Positions 6,687 to 14,373 are shown, numbered from the stretch's first letter. The stretch is 15,492 nucleotides of DNA from Oscillospiraceae bacterium (GCA_030527085.1 JAUNBN010000007.1:1980-17471); one strand, 5' to 3'. The notes: generated by a model not told the origin, from the sequence alone. A program made the numbers and translations.

Positions 6687-8405
6687 TTAGCCGTTCCCGA
6701 CGCTCAGCGCGTAAGCGGCGGCGTTTTTGCCCGCTACGCGGCCCGTTTCGATAACTATGGCCAGCGAGGAGCCGAAGCCCGGGTAGCTCTCGTCCATATA
6801 GGAGCCGAAGGCCGCCTCGCCGCAGGCGTAGAGCCCGGGCACCACGGCTATATTGCTCATGGCCTGACAGCTTATATTCGTGCGTATTCCGCCGAGCGTT
6901 CCGTAGCTCGCCAGCTCGTAGGGCACGGCGTAGTAGGGGCCGCTGCCGATGCTTTCGAGGTAGCGGCTGCGCTTGCCGTAGTCCTCGTCCGCGCGGTTTT
7001 GGCAAATATAATTGTAGCGCGAAACCGTAGTTTCGAGCTGAGGCGCTCCCAGCGCCGAGGCCAGCTGCTCAAGACTGGAGGCGCTGACTATCTGCCCCTC
7101 CTCGGCCAGATTCTTTACCTGCGCGCTCGCCAGGGCCGAGTCGAGTATCAGCCAGGCCTTGGAGTCGCCGCTCGCCTGCAGGGCGGAGCCCAGCTCGAAG
7201 CTGTCCGAGGCCTCGTTGACAAAGCGCTCGCCCTCCTCGTTCACCAAAAGCCCGTGAACGCTCTCTGTCCCGGCGGAAAAGTCCCTGAGCTCGGCTATGA
7301 GCGCGCCCTTTATTATATGCGCGCCGAGGTCTGCGGCGAGCTGCGTCACCTCTCCCGTGCTGCCCAGCCCCGAATATGAATAGGCGGGAACGGAGCCGCC
7401 GAGGGTGTATTTGGCCGTGAGGCTCGGGCTGCGGTCGTAGCCGCCGCTGGCTATAACGGTAGCGGGGGCGTAAACCGTGAGCTCGCTGCCGTCGAGGCAC
7501 TGCGCCCTCACGCCCTTGATATTGCTGTAAACGTCCGTCATTATCTCGTTTACCGCCGCGCCGTAGTAAAACTCAACTCCCAGCTCCTCGGCCGCCTCGC
7601 GCAGAGGGGTTACGAGAGCGCCGCCCGAGGCCTCGCCCGAATCCACGGCGAGGTGTATCCTCTGGGCCTCGTCGCCCGAGGCCAAGAGCGTATTGGAGAA
7701 GCTCACGCCGTGCAGCTTTAAAAAGTCTATATTCGCGCCGGAGTTCTCCGCAAGCGCTATAAGGCGGCTCTGCTGTATATTTTCACTCACAAACTCGTAG
7801 AGATAACCCGCGAAGCTCGCGGTGGTGTCCTTAATGCCGTAATAAAGCTGAAGCGCGCTGCCGGAGGCCATTATTTTGCCCTCGCTGCGCGCGGTGGAGC
7901 CGCCCGCTATTCCCAGCTTCTCAACCACGACGACCTCGGCTCCCGCCTCGGCCGCCTCTATCGCGGCCGTGAGGCCCGCGCCCCCGGCCCCTATTATCAC
8001 TACGTCGCAGTTTACCCGCCTGCTCTCCTCGTAGGTCTCGCTGGGGCGCTCGGCGAGTGACTCGGTGTCGTAGCCCAGACGGCTCAGCGCCAGCCTGGCG
8101 CTCTCGAGCGCCGCCGCGCTGGAGACCGTGGCCCCGGTAAGCACGTCCACATCAAGGGTCTGACCCTCGTTGATGCGCGCTATCGTGTTCTCCACCGCCT
8201 GGTCGCCTATGGCGGGGGTTTCGTTCTCGCTGTCAACATTTAAATAAAAGCTGCCGTCGTCCCGCCTCAGAGCGCTCACGGCTATATAGCTCTTATAGCC
8301 GTAGGTCCTGCCGCGCGCCGCGTCGAGGTAGGCCGCCCCGCCTATTAAAAGGCAGACCGCGAGGCAGCAGGCTGTCAGCAGCAGGATTTTGCGGATTTTT
8401 GACAT
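6687..8405 (-). CDS. Membrane-anchored FMN/FAD flavoprotein reductase (fumarate-reductase-like)
   Basis: The 572 residues begin with a signal anchor (about 7-27), placing the enzyme outside the membrane. An FMN-binding domain follows, with DVLTGAT at 87-93: the Thr near 93 fits the site where ApbE attaches FMN covalently. The FAD_binding_2 domain starts at DVVIIGAGGAGLTAAIEAAE (134-153), a GxGxxG Rossmann motif, and continues with the FAD-contacting GGSTARSEGKI. This design matches the respiratory fumarate, urocanate and related reductases of gut anaerobes. The C-terminal part differs: the usual catalytic Arg motif (HGANRLGGNA-like) is replaced by ESYPGFGSSLA (about 539-549), and HHTMGG by SYGTLGG (500-506). 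This resembles 3-ketosteroid dehydrogenases more than fumarate reductases. The substrate is therefore open. No ApbE, Nqr-like or cytochrome gene is adjacent. Confidence 0.82.
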   Translation of the reverse strand: MSKIRKILLLTACCLAVCLLIGGAAYLDAARGRTYGYKSYIAVSALRRDDGSFYLNVDSENETPAIGDQAVENTIARINEGQTLDVDVLTGATVSSAAALESARLALSRLGYDTESLAERPSETYEESRRVNCDVVIIGAGGAGLTAAIEAAEAGAEVVVVEKLGIAGGSTARSEGKIMASGSALQLYYGIKDTTASFAGYLYEFVSENIQQSRLIALAENSGANIDFLKLHGVSFSNTLLASGDEAQRIHLAVDSGEASGGALVTPLREAAEELGVEFYYGAAVNEIMTDVYSNIKGVRAQCLDGSELTVYAPATVIASGGYDRSPSLTAKYTLGGSVPAYSYSGLGSTGEVTQLAADLGAHIIKGALIAELRDFSAGTESVHGLLVNEEGERFVNEASDSFELGSALQASGDSKAWLILDSALASAQVKNLAEEGQIVSASSLEQLASALGAPQLETTVSRYNYICQNRADEDYGKRSRYLESIGSGPYYAVPYELASYGTLGGIRTNISCQAMSNIAVVPGLYACGEAAFGSYMDESYPGFGSSLAIVIETGRVAGKNAAAYALSVGNG

Positions 8406-8492
8406 ATTAATCTCTCTTTCACGACGGACGGCTTTTTGATATGTTAATATTATGATATTATCTACACATTAAATGCAAGAGGGGACCGGGGC
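8406..8492. promoter_or_regulatory. Divergent promoter region, AT-rich
   Basis: An AT-rich island lies between the flavoprotein and acyltransferase genes. Plus strand: TGATATTAT (8453-8461) fits an extended -10 for the acyltransferase, with no clear -35. Minus strand: TTGCAT and CATAAT, spaced 18, could serve the flavoprotein gene. The near-palindrome AATATTATGATATT sits between them. GAGAG before the flavoprotein ATG is a weak ribosome site. Confidence 0.4.
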
Positions 8493-9710
8493 TTGGCCGA
8501 AAAAAATTCTTCCGAAAAAACGCCGCGAGAGCCGTCGAAGTGGCTCTATTTTCTCGCTTGTCTCTACGCGAAGTATATTTATGGCAAAAAATACAATATA
8601 GTATTCGACAACGTCCAAACCCGCGGGCTAAAGGGGCCCGCCCTCGTTTTGAGCAACCACGAGAGCAACCGCGACTTTCTCATCTGCGCCGCCGCGCTCT
8701 ATCCTTTGCGGCTGAACTTCATGGTGAGCACCTATTTCTTTCACCACCGCCTGCTCTCATGGCTTTTGAGGCTGATGGGCTGCATTCCCAAAAGGCAGTA
8801 TCTGCCGGACGCGGCCGCGGTAAAGTCGGTTATGAAGGCCGCGGCGCGAGGCGCGAGAGTCTGCATCTTCCCGGAGGGGCAGGTCTGCTTTTCGGGGCAG
8901 AGCTCCGACATAGACCTCAGCACCGCCAAGCTCGCGAAGAGGCTGGGTCTGCCGCTTATTATACACAGCATACGAGGCAACTACCTTACGGCTCCCAAAT
9001 GGGCGAGGGGGAAGCAGTACAGAGGCAGAATAGAGAGCCGCACCGAAATTCTCTATGGCGCCGAGGAGCTGCGTTCTCTTCCCCTTGAAACGGTAGCGAG
9101 AGGCATAAAGGAAGCCCTGAGCTACGACGAGTTCGTCTGGCAGCGCGAGACGATGGCGGCCTTTAAGCCCGAAAGGCGCGAGACCGCAGGGCTGGAGACC
9201 ATTCTCTACCGCTGCCCCGCCTGCGGCAGCGACCTCGCGATGCTCGCGAGGGGGGAGTCTCTCGTCTGCGAGCGCTGCGGCTATGAGGTCTCCTTCAACG
9301 AATACGGCTTCTTCAAAGCGCACGAAGGCGCGCCGGTTTTCGACTCTGTATCCGAATGGTACCGCTTCGAGCTCGAGTGCGCCGCGCGGGAATACGCGGG
9401 GAGCTTCAGCTTCTCTATGCCCTGCACGCTGCACAGAACGGTTGAGGGCAGGCAGGGCTACGAGCCCTGCGGGGCGGGCCTTATGACGGCGGACGAACGC
9501 GGCCTGCATTTTAAAGGGGAGCGGCTGAAAGAGCCTTTCGAGCTCTCGGCGCTCGTGGAACGCCAGAGCAATATAACTCACAACGCCTCGCTCGCCGCGC
9601 TGGATATCGAAGGCCCCGATGCGAACTACGCCCTCAGGCCCGAGGACAGCCGCGCCATGGGGAAGTTCATCGTCTTATATCTTCTCGCCGCAAAGCGGGC
9701 TCAGGGCTGA
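8493..9710 (+). CDS. PlsC-type 1-acylglycerol-phosphate acyltransferase with C-terminal zinc ribbon
   Basis: The N-terminal half (about 45-215) is a lysophosphatidate acyltransferase domain. It shows SNHESNRD, the H-x4-D catalytic pair (His56, Asp61), and IFPEGQVCFSG (125-135), the FPEG substrate motif. It would acylate lysophosphatidic acid or a related lipid at the inner membrane face. The C-terminal half is added: CPACGSDLAM (241-250) and CERCGYEVSF (259-268) give four cysteines forming a rubredoxin-like zinc ribbon, followed by about 135 residues I do not recognise. At 405 residues it is much longer than plain PlsC (about 200-250). The start is TTG, chosen because GAGGGG lies 8 bases upstream and no in-frame ATG is near. 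It is a single gene with a terminator at 9714-9756. Confidence 0.87.
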   Translation: MAEKNSSEKTPREPSKWLYFLACLYAKYIYGKKYNIVFDNVQTRGLKGPALVLSNHESNRDFLICAAALYPLRLNFMVSTYFFHHRLLSWLLRLMGCIPKRQYLPDAAAVKSVMKAAARGARVCIFPEGQVCFSGQSSDIDLSTAKLAKRLGLPLIIHSIRGNYLTAPKWARGKQYRGRIESRTEILYGAEELRSLPLETVARGIKEALSYDEFVWQRETMAAFKPERRETAGLETILYRCPACGSDLAMLARGESLVCERCGYEVSFNEYGFFKAHEGAPVFDSVSEWYRFELECAAREYAGSFSFSMPCTLHRTVEGRQGYEPCGAGLMTADERGLHFKGERLKEPFELSALVERQSNITHNASLAALDIEGPDANYALRPEDSRAMGKFIVLYLLAAKRAQG

Positions 9711-9713
9711 AGC

Positions 9714-9756
9714 CGCCGGGGAGGGAAGAGCTGAGGGAATACCCCCGGCGCTTTTC
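9714..9756 (+). terminator. Likely terminator after the acyltransferase gene
   Basis: CGCCGGGG (9714-9721) pairs exactly with CCCCGGCG (9743-9750) across a 21-base loop, followed by CTTTTC and more pyrimidines. It starts 4 bases after the stop. Part of it, GGGAATACCCCC, resembles the arm of the dispersed repeats, so a repeat copy may have been used as a terminator. Confidence 0.55.
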
Positions 9757-9760
9757 TATT

Positions 9761-10714
9761 TCAATCCATATACTTCACGATAAAATCGAAAACCGCCTTT
9801 TCGTAGGCCGCCGTATCGGAAAAATAGGCTACGCCGTGCGCCGCGCCCTCAACTATATACCTGGCCTTGGGAGCGCAGCAGCTCTCGTAAAGCCGCTCGC
9901 ACATTTCGAGGGGAACGACGGCGTCGGCCGTGCCGTGGATAAAGAGCGTCGGTATTTGGGCGCGCTTAACGGCCTCGAGCGGGCTTACTCTCTTAAGGCT
10001 TCGGCCCGTTAAAAGCAGGTTTATTCCACTCGCTATTCCCAGAGCCGCGCGGCTGAAGGGAAGCCATTTCATATCATCCTTCGCCGTGACCAAGATAGCG
10101 TCGAAGGCGTTTGTGTAGCCGCAGTCCTCAACGGCGCAGCGCACCCCCTCGGGCAGGCCTTCCTTCGCCGAGGCCAGCATCACCGTGGCCGCGCCCATGG
10201 AAATGCCGTGCAGGACTATTTTCCTTTCGGGGCGCTCCTCAAGCAGCATTTTGAGCCAGAGCAGCAAATCGCGGCTCTCTCGCTCGCCCATGCCGATTAA
10301 TCTGCCCTCGCTCTTGCCGTGGGCGCGCTGGTCGGGCATAAAAACGTCGAAGCCGCGAGAGCGGTACATTCTCGCTATAAAGCCCATCTCGCCGGAGACG
10401 TTGAGGTGGCCGTGGACGACAACGGCGAGATTTACCGTCGGCTGCGGAGCCCTCAGCAGGTGGCCCGTGAGCTTCAGGCCTTCGCTTTCTATCTGGCGGC
10501 GCTCGAGCGCCTGCTTGTTCCACCAGATGTTGCTCTCGTGCGAGAGGCGGCGAAACGGGCTTTTGCCGGATGGAAGAAAGGAGGCTTCATCGCTTACGCC
10601 GTCGTAGTTGAGGTCGCGCGTATCCCTCCTGAAAAGGGCAATAAAGAACACGGCGGTTCCGGCGGCCGCGTAAGTTAGAACTATTGCTCCGAGAGCTATA
10701 AACAGCGCGGCCAT
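9761..10714 (-). CDS. Membrane-anchored alpha/beta hydrolase (serine aminopeptidase-like / lipase-like)
   Basis: The 317-residue form begins MAALFIALGAIVL with one membrane segment (about 2-28). An alpha/beta hydrolase domain follows: VVVHGHLNVSGE (oxyanion region), PDQRAHGKSEGR, nucleophile elbow HGISMGAA with Ser near 172, HGTADAVVPLE with Asp near 264, and AAHGVAYF with His near 293. This matches the prophage/YqkD-type hydrolases near peptidase family S33; the substrate is unknown. A longer frame starting at 10762 exists, but that codon lies in the promoter (10751-10779). The ATG at 10714 has GGAG at 5 bases' spacing, so it is chosen. The gene converges on the acyltransferase gene. Confidence 0.87.
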   Translation of the reverse strand: MAALFIALGAIVLTYAAAGTAVFFIALFRRDTRDLNYDGVSDEASFLPSGKSPFRRLSHESNIWWNKQALERRQIESEGLKLTGHLLRAPQPTVNLAVVVHGHLNVSGEMGFIARMYRSRGFDVFMPDQRAHGKSEGRLIGMGERESRDLLLWLKMLLEERPERKIVLHGISMGAATVMLASAKEGLPEGVRCAVEDCGYTNAFDAILVTAKDDMKWLPFSRAALGIASGINLLLTGRSLKRVSPLEAVKRAQIPTLFIHGTADAVVPLEMCERLYESCCAPKARYIVEGAAHGVAYFSDTAAYEKAVFDFIVKYMD

Positions 10715-10750
10715 GATTTCTCCGTTTTTCTGCATATTTTTGCAAAAACT

Positions 10751-10779
10751 AATATACCACAAGCTCTGCCGGGTTTCAA
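10751..10779 (-). promoter_or_regulatory. Promoter of the alpha/beta hydrolase gene
   Basis: On the minus strand TATATT (10751-10756), preceded by TGTGG, has TTGAAA (10774-10779) at exactly 17 bp. This is one of the strongest promoter matches in the window and gives a leader of about 30 bases to the ATG at 10714. Confidence 0.8.
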
Positions 10780-10875
10780 TCGCGCGAGGCGGGGGGAGAC
10801 ATTCTAAAGCCTTTTGGGGGATTGCGCAAAGGCGCGCATTCTGCTTAAGTTCGCTGCTTCACTTCAGCGCAAGGG

Positions 10876-11014
10876 CTTTTATTTAGCATAATCGCAGTTA
10901 TTCCATACGGCGCGGGTAATTGCGCGAACTGTCAAAAGTGCCTTTTACGCGTGAGCGGTCTCGCAGTGCGCGAAGCGCGGGCGAGAACGGGATCGTAATT
11001 ATGCTAAAATAAAG
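10876..11014. repeat. Long-range inverted repeat flanking a structured non-coding segment
   Basis: The gene-free stretch 10715-11145 holds the hydrolase promoter, this element and the FkbH leader. The 17-bp arms (CTTTTATTTAGCATAAT at 10876-10892 and its counterpart at 10998-11014) match at 15 of 17 positions and enclose 105 bp. Inside is a hairpin, TCTCGC (10959-10964) with GCGAGA (10981-10986), nested around GCGC-GAA-GCGC. It may be a small non-autonomous element with terminal repeats, a structured RNA, or two outward-facing promoter-like motifs, since each arm carries ATTATGCTAAA reading outward. No reading frame is supported. Confidence 0.5.
11001..11010 (+). promoter_or_regulatory. Probable promoter of the FkbH operon
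   Basis: ATGCTAAAAT, together with the preceding T, gives TATGC-TAAAAT, an extended -10. It shares ATTATGCTA with the upp promoter. There is no good -35 at the right spacing (CGAGAA). It would give a leader of about 130 bases before the FkbH start. Confidence 0.45.
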
Positions 11015-11079
11015 ACTGCGTCGCGGATAGTTGAGTAAACTAACGGAGTCTTTAGAACGCGGGCGGGGCGTGCGCCCGT
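11011..11079 (+). promoter_or_regulatory. Folded 5' leader of the FkbH operon
   Basis: Right after the predicted -10, AAAGACT (11011-11017) pairs with AGTCTTT (11047-11053), enclosing a smaller TAGTT/AACTA hairpin. A second GC-rich hairpin follows, GCGGGCG (11059-11065) with CGCCCGT (11073-11079). The second stem is followed by TTTGCATAA, too weak a T-run for a standard terminator. It could be an attenuator or protein-binding leader. I do not recognise a known riboswitch. Confidence 0.4.
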
Positions 11080-11145
11080 TTGCATAATATCCCCCAAAAT
11101 ATTATAATCAGGGCGGGTAAGGCAATACCGGCGACGGAGGTCTCA

Positions 11146-12918
11146 ATGCTAGGCTACCCCTTCGACCCCAGCGAAATACTTCAAAACAGGCGCCGCTTGA
11201 AACGGCTGCTCTCCCAAAAAGAGGGCCTGCTGCCCAAACGCATAGCCCTGCGTTCGGCAAGCTCCATAGGCTCGCTTAAGGATATGCTCGAGCTCTTTTT
11301 ACTCGACAGCGGCATAGAGCCCCTCTTTTTCGAGGGCGACTACGGCCGTGTTTACGCGGACGCGCTCTATTCCGAGGAGCTCGCGGCCTTCAAGCCCGAG
11401 CTCGTCTATATCCATACGAGCGTGCGCTGCCTTGAGCTTCCGGCGGCGGGCAGCTCAAAGGAAGAGGCCGAGGCGCTCTTGAGCGAGAGCTTCTCGCGCT
11501 ACCGCGCGGCCTGGCGGGCTCTTAAGCAGCGGCTGGGCTGCCCTGTAATACAGGACAACTTCGAATACCCGCGCCTTCGGGTTACGGGCAGCTTCGAGGC
11601 CTGTTCCCCCTCGGGCAAGCTGCGCTTTGTGAGAAGGCTCAACGAGCTCTTCGCGCAGTACGCCGAGGACAACTCGGACTTCTATCTCAACGACTTGAAC
11701 TGGCTTGCGGCCTACTATGGGCTTCGGGAGTTCTGCGACACCACGGCCTACAATTCCTATAAATACTCCGTCTCGCCCGCGATGACTCCCTGCCTCGCGC
11801 ACAGCGTGGCCAATATTATTAAATCCCTCTACGGCAAAAACAAAAAGGCGCTCGTCTGCGATTTGGACAACACCCTCTGGGGCGGCGCGGTGGGCGACGA
11901 GGGCGCGGAGGGTCTGGCCTTAGGACTCGAGAGCCCCGAGGGCATGGCCTACCTTGACATGCAGCGCTACGCTTCCGAACTGCCCGGCATAGGCATACTG
12001 CTCGCCGTAAACAGCAAAAATGAGGAAGCTGCTGCAAAGAGCGGCTTCGGCCACCCCTCCGCTCTTTTAAAGCCCGGGGATTTCGCGGCCTTTAAGGCCA
12101 ACTGGGAGCCCAAGGACAGAAACCTCGCGGACATAGCGCGCGAGCTGAATATCGGCGCGGACGCGCTGGTCTTTGCCGATGACAACCCCGCCGAGCGCGA
12201 GCTCGTCCGCCGCTCGCTGTCCGAGGTTGCCGTTCCGGAGCTTAGCGTAAGCGAGTTCTTCGCGGAGACCGTTGCGAACGCGGGCTATTTTGAAGTGACC
12301 TCCCTCTCTGAGGATGACGCGAAGCGCGCGGCGATGTACCGCGAGAACGCGCGGCGCGCCGCCGCCGAGACCGCCTTTGCCGACTACGGCGACTACCTGC
12401 GTTCGCTTGAGATGAAGGCCTTTCTCGCGCCCTTCAGCGAGAGAGCCGCTGAGCGCATAAGCCAGCTTGCCAACAAAACCAATCAGTTCAACCTGACGAC
12501 GCGCCGCTACGCGGCCGGAGAGCTTCTAGGTCTGGCGCGCGACGGGCGGCACCTCAGCCTCACGGCGCGCCTTGAGGACCGTTTTGGAGACAACGGCCTC
12601 GTGAGCGAGCTGCTGGCGGCCCTTAAGGGCGATACCGCGGAAATCGAGCTCTGGGTGATGAGCTGCCGTGTGTTCAAGCGCGAGCTGGAGCTGGCCGTCT
12701 TCGACGAGCTTGTGCGCCTTTGCAGGGAAAAAGGCGTGAAGCTTATAAGGGGCGTTTACATCCCCACGGCGAAAAACAAGCCCTGCGCCGGGCTCTGCGC
12801 CTCGCTGGGCTTCGAGAGCGCGGGGGAGCGCGGGGAAGCGGCGCTCTGGGAGTATATGATTCCCGAAAATTACGAAAACAAAAACAGATATATCGAGGTA
12901 GTGCATGAGCAGAGCTGA
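11146..12918 (+). CDS. FkbH-like HAD-IIIC phosphatase / acyl-loading protein
   Basis: FkbH proteins take a phosphoglyceryl group from 1,3-bisphosphoglycerate, dephosphorylate it and leave glyceryl on an acyl carrier protein. The 590-residue product has an N-terminal SGNH-like region (about 30-220), then the HAD domain with VCDLDNTLWGG (237-247; Asp239 and Asp241 catalytic) and VFADDNPAERELV, and a GNAT-fold C-terminus (about 425-585; SQLANKTNQFNLTTRRY, VMSCRVFKRELE). The ATG at 11146 is chosen because GGAGG lies 5 bases before it; an upstream TTG in the same frame at 11080 falls in the hairpin leader and has no ribosome site. It overlaps the ACP gene by 14 bases, so its carrier protein partner is next door. 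In other bacteria such proteins belong to methoxymalonyl-ACP pathways and surface-glycan clusters. Confidence 0.9.
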   Translation: MLGYPFDPSEILQNRRRLKRLLSQKEGLLPKRIALRSASSIGSLKDMLELFLLDSGIEPLFFEGDYGRVYADALYSEELAAFKPELVYIHTSVRCLELPAAGSSKEEAEALLSESFSRYRAAWRALKQRLGCPVIQDNFEYPRLRVTGSFEACSPSGKLRFVRRLNELFAQYAEDNSDFYLNDLNWLAAYYGLREFCDTTAYNSYKYSVSPAMTPCLAHSVANIIKSLYGKNKKALVCDLDNTLWGGAVGDEGAEGLALGLESPEGMAYLDMQRYASELPGIGILLAVNSKNEEAAAKSGFGHPSALLKPGDFAAFKANWEPKDRNLADIARELNIGADALVFADDNPAERELVRRSLSEVAVPELSVSEFFAETVANAGYFEVTSLSEDDAKRAAMYRENARRAAAETAFADYGDYLRSLEMKAFLAPFSERAAERISQLANKTNQFNLTTRRYAAGELLGLARDGRHLSLTARLEDRFGDNGLVSELLAALKGDTAEIELWVMSCRVFKRELELAVFDELVRLCREKGVKLIRGVYIPTAKNKPCAGLCASLGFESAGERGEAALWEYMIPENYENKNRYIEVVHEQS

Positions 12919-13144
12919 AATACTGGAAAAGATGGCCGAGGTCTTCAGGACGGTTTTTGACGACGAGAGCCTTGTTTTGAGCGACGAGACCAGCGCCGCG
13001 GACATAGAGGACTGGGACAGCCTCGAGCAGATTAATATCTTAGTCGCGCTCGAAAAGCTCTTCGGCCTCAAATTCACGGCCGCCGATGTTGAGCATCTGC
13101 AAAACGTGGGCGAGATGGCGGATTTGATAAAGGAGCGCCTGTGA
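12905..13144 (+). CDS. Acyl carrier protein
   Basis: A 79-residue acidic helical protein. The DSL motif in DWDSLEQI places the phosphopantetheine arm on Ser39. It carries the acyl chain as a thioester between the enzymes of the operon. The ATG lies inside the end of the FkbH gene, with GAGG 6 bases upstream. Its stop overlaps the MaoC-like start (GTGA), so all three are translationally coupled. It is a dedicated ACP rather than the fatty-acid AcpP, judged from context: it sits beside FkbH and no fab cluster is present. A holo-ACP synthase is not in the window. Confidence 0.93.
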   Translation: MSRAEILEKMAEVFRTVFDDESLVLSDETSAADIEDWDSLEQINILVALEKLFGLKFTAADVEHLQNVGEMADLIKERL

Positions 13145-13557
13145 ACCGCTACAGCCTGGGCGAGCTCGAAGTCGGCCTCACGGAGAGCTTTAAGGTAAGC
13201 ATAAGCGCCGAAATGCTCGAGAGCTTTCGGGAGATAACGGGGGATATAAACCCCCTGCACTGCGATGAGGGCTTTGCCAAAGCGCGCGGCTTTTCGGGCC
13301 GCGTGGCCTACGGAATGCTCGTAGCCTCGCTCTACTCCACTCTGGCCGGGGTCTACCTGCCCGGCGAGCGCTGCCTGCTGCACGAGGTGGACGCGAAGTT
13401 CAAAAAGCCCGTGTTCATAGGCGACGAGCTCACCGTTTCCGGCAGCGTGAGCGAGATAAACGAGGCCTTCTCAAGGCTCGAGATAAGCGCGCGGATAGTA
13501 AACCAGAAGGGCGAGACCGTGAACCGCGCGAGGATAATCGCGGGCGTGATTGATTAA
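13141..13557 (+). CDS. MaoC-type (R)-3-hydroxyacyl dehydratase
   Basis: A 138-residue hot-dog-fold hydratase/dehydratase. ITGDINPLHCDEGFAKARGF (about 32-51) contains the catalytic Asp35 and His40, followed by GRVAYGMLVASL. It interconverts (R)-3-hydroxyacyl and trans-2-enoyl thioesters. Beside an ACP it probably acts on the ACP-bound chain. Starts with GTG overlapping the ACP stop; GGAG lies 5 bases upstream. Isoleucine is AUA at 8 of 10 positions despite the high GC content. With the reductase that follows, it forms a dehydration/reduction pair, but no ketosynthase or enoyl reductase is visible. Confidence 0.9.
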   Translation: MNRYSLGELEVGLTESFKVSISAEMLESFREITGDINPLHCDEGFAKARGFSGRVAYGMLVASLYSTLAGVYLPGERCLLHEVDAKFKKPVFIGDELTVSGSVSEINEAFSRLEISARIVNQKGETVNRARIIAGVID

Positions 13558-13641
13558 AGAGACTGAGCCAACAGCGAGCGCGCAGCAGAGGCGCTCCGGG
13601 ATTTAACGCGAGCGCTTCAAAAGAGCGGGGAGGCTGAAACC

Positions 13642-14373
13642 ATGAGCGAAAAGGATAAAACAACGCTGCTGCTCGGCGCGGACAGCGACATGGGCGCGGC
13701 GATAGCGTCGAAGCTCAAGGGCAGAATAATCGCACACTATTTCGCCGCCGAAGAAAAGCTGGCCTCGCTTAAAGGCGCGGGCCGCGAGATAATACCCCTT
13801 AAAGGCGACCTCTCCTCGCTTGAGGGCATAAACGCCTTTATCTCCGAGGTCGAGGCCCTCGGCCTTGAAATAGATCGCCTCGTCCACCTGCCCAGCGCTC
13901 CCGCCGCGCCGCGCCGCTTTCGGGATTTCGACCCTGAACGCTTCGGGCGGGATTTCAACATCTCTTTTATGAGCGCGGCGCTTGCCTGCCGCGCCTTCGT
14001 GCCCAAAATGGCGAAGCGGCGCTTCGGCCGCGTGGTATTCATGCTCTCCTCCTACGCCTTCGGCCGCCCGCCGCAGTTTCTGGCGGACTATGTCGCCTGC
14101 AAGAGCGCGCTGGCGGGGCTGATGCGCTCGCTGGCCGCCGAATACGCCGCGCGAGGCGTAACGGTGAATGGCGTGGCCCCCTCGATGACCGAGACGGCCT
14201 TTTTAAAAGACCTGCCGGACTTCTCCGTAGAGCAGAACGCCCGCCAGAACCCCACGGGCCGCAACGCGAGCCCTCAGGATATCGCCCCCGCCTTCGAGCT
14301 GCTCTTGAGCGAGGAAGCGGGCTATATAAACGGCGCGGTAATAACAGCCAGCGGCGGGGAGCTGATGCTGTGA
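13642..14373 (+). CDS. Short-chain dehydrogenase/reductase (FabG-like)
   Basis: A 243-residue SDR. The nucleotide-binding turn is LGADSDMGAAIA (11-22), a variant of TGxxxGxG with Asp-Ser before Met-Gly. Catalytic residues are Ser136 or Ser137 in FMLSSYAFG, Tyr150 and Lys154 in DYVACKSALAG. The conserved NNAG is replaced by LPSAPA, so the family match is real but divergent. The tail VNGVAPSMTETAFLKDLP and YINGAVITASGGELML is typical. It probably reduces a 3-oxoacyl-ACP or another carbonyl on the ACP-bound chain with NAD(P)H. The ATG has GGGGAGG 8 bases upstream; an 84-base gap separates it from the MaoC-like gene. The next start overlaps its stop by 3 bases. Confidence 0.88.
   Translation: MSEKDKTTLLLGADSDMGAAIASKLKGRIIAHYFAAEEKLASLKGAGREIIPLKGDLSSLEGINAFISEVEALGLEIDRLVHLPSAPAAPRRFRDFDPERFGRDFNISFMSAALACRAFVPKMAKRRFGRVVFMLSSYAFGRPPQFLADYVACKSALAGLMRSLAAEYAARGVTVNGVAPSMTETAFLKDLPDFSVEQNARQNPTGRNASPQDIAPAFELLLSEEAGYINGAVITASGGELML

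Noticed and set aside
6552..7379. 275-codon plus-strand open frame opposite the flavoprotein gene
   Set aside because: Shadow frame, partly over the repeat at 6633-6662. The minus strand carries a clear two-domain flavoprotein.
10715..10762. N-terminal extension of the alpha/beta hydrolase (start at 10762)
   Set aside because: That codon is inside the promoter region (TATATT at 10751-10756), and a good ribosome site precedes the ATG at 10714 instead.
11080..11145. N-terminal extension of the FkbH protein from a TTG at 11080
   Set aside because: No ribosome site; the segment falls at the end of a hairpin leader, while GGAGG stands 5 bases before the ATG at 11146.
12526..13383. 285-codon minus-strand open frame across FkbH, ACP and MaoC genes
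   Set aside because: It spans three well-identified plus-strand genes in antisense and has no domain of its own.
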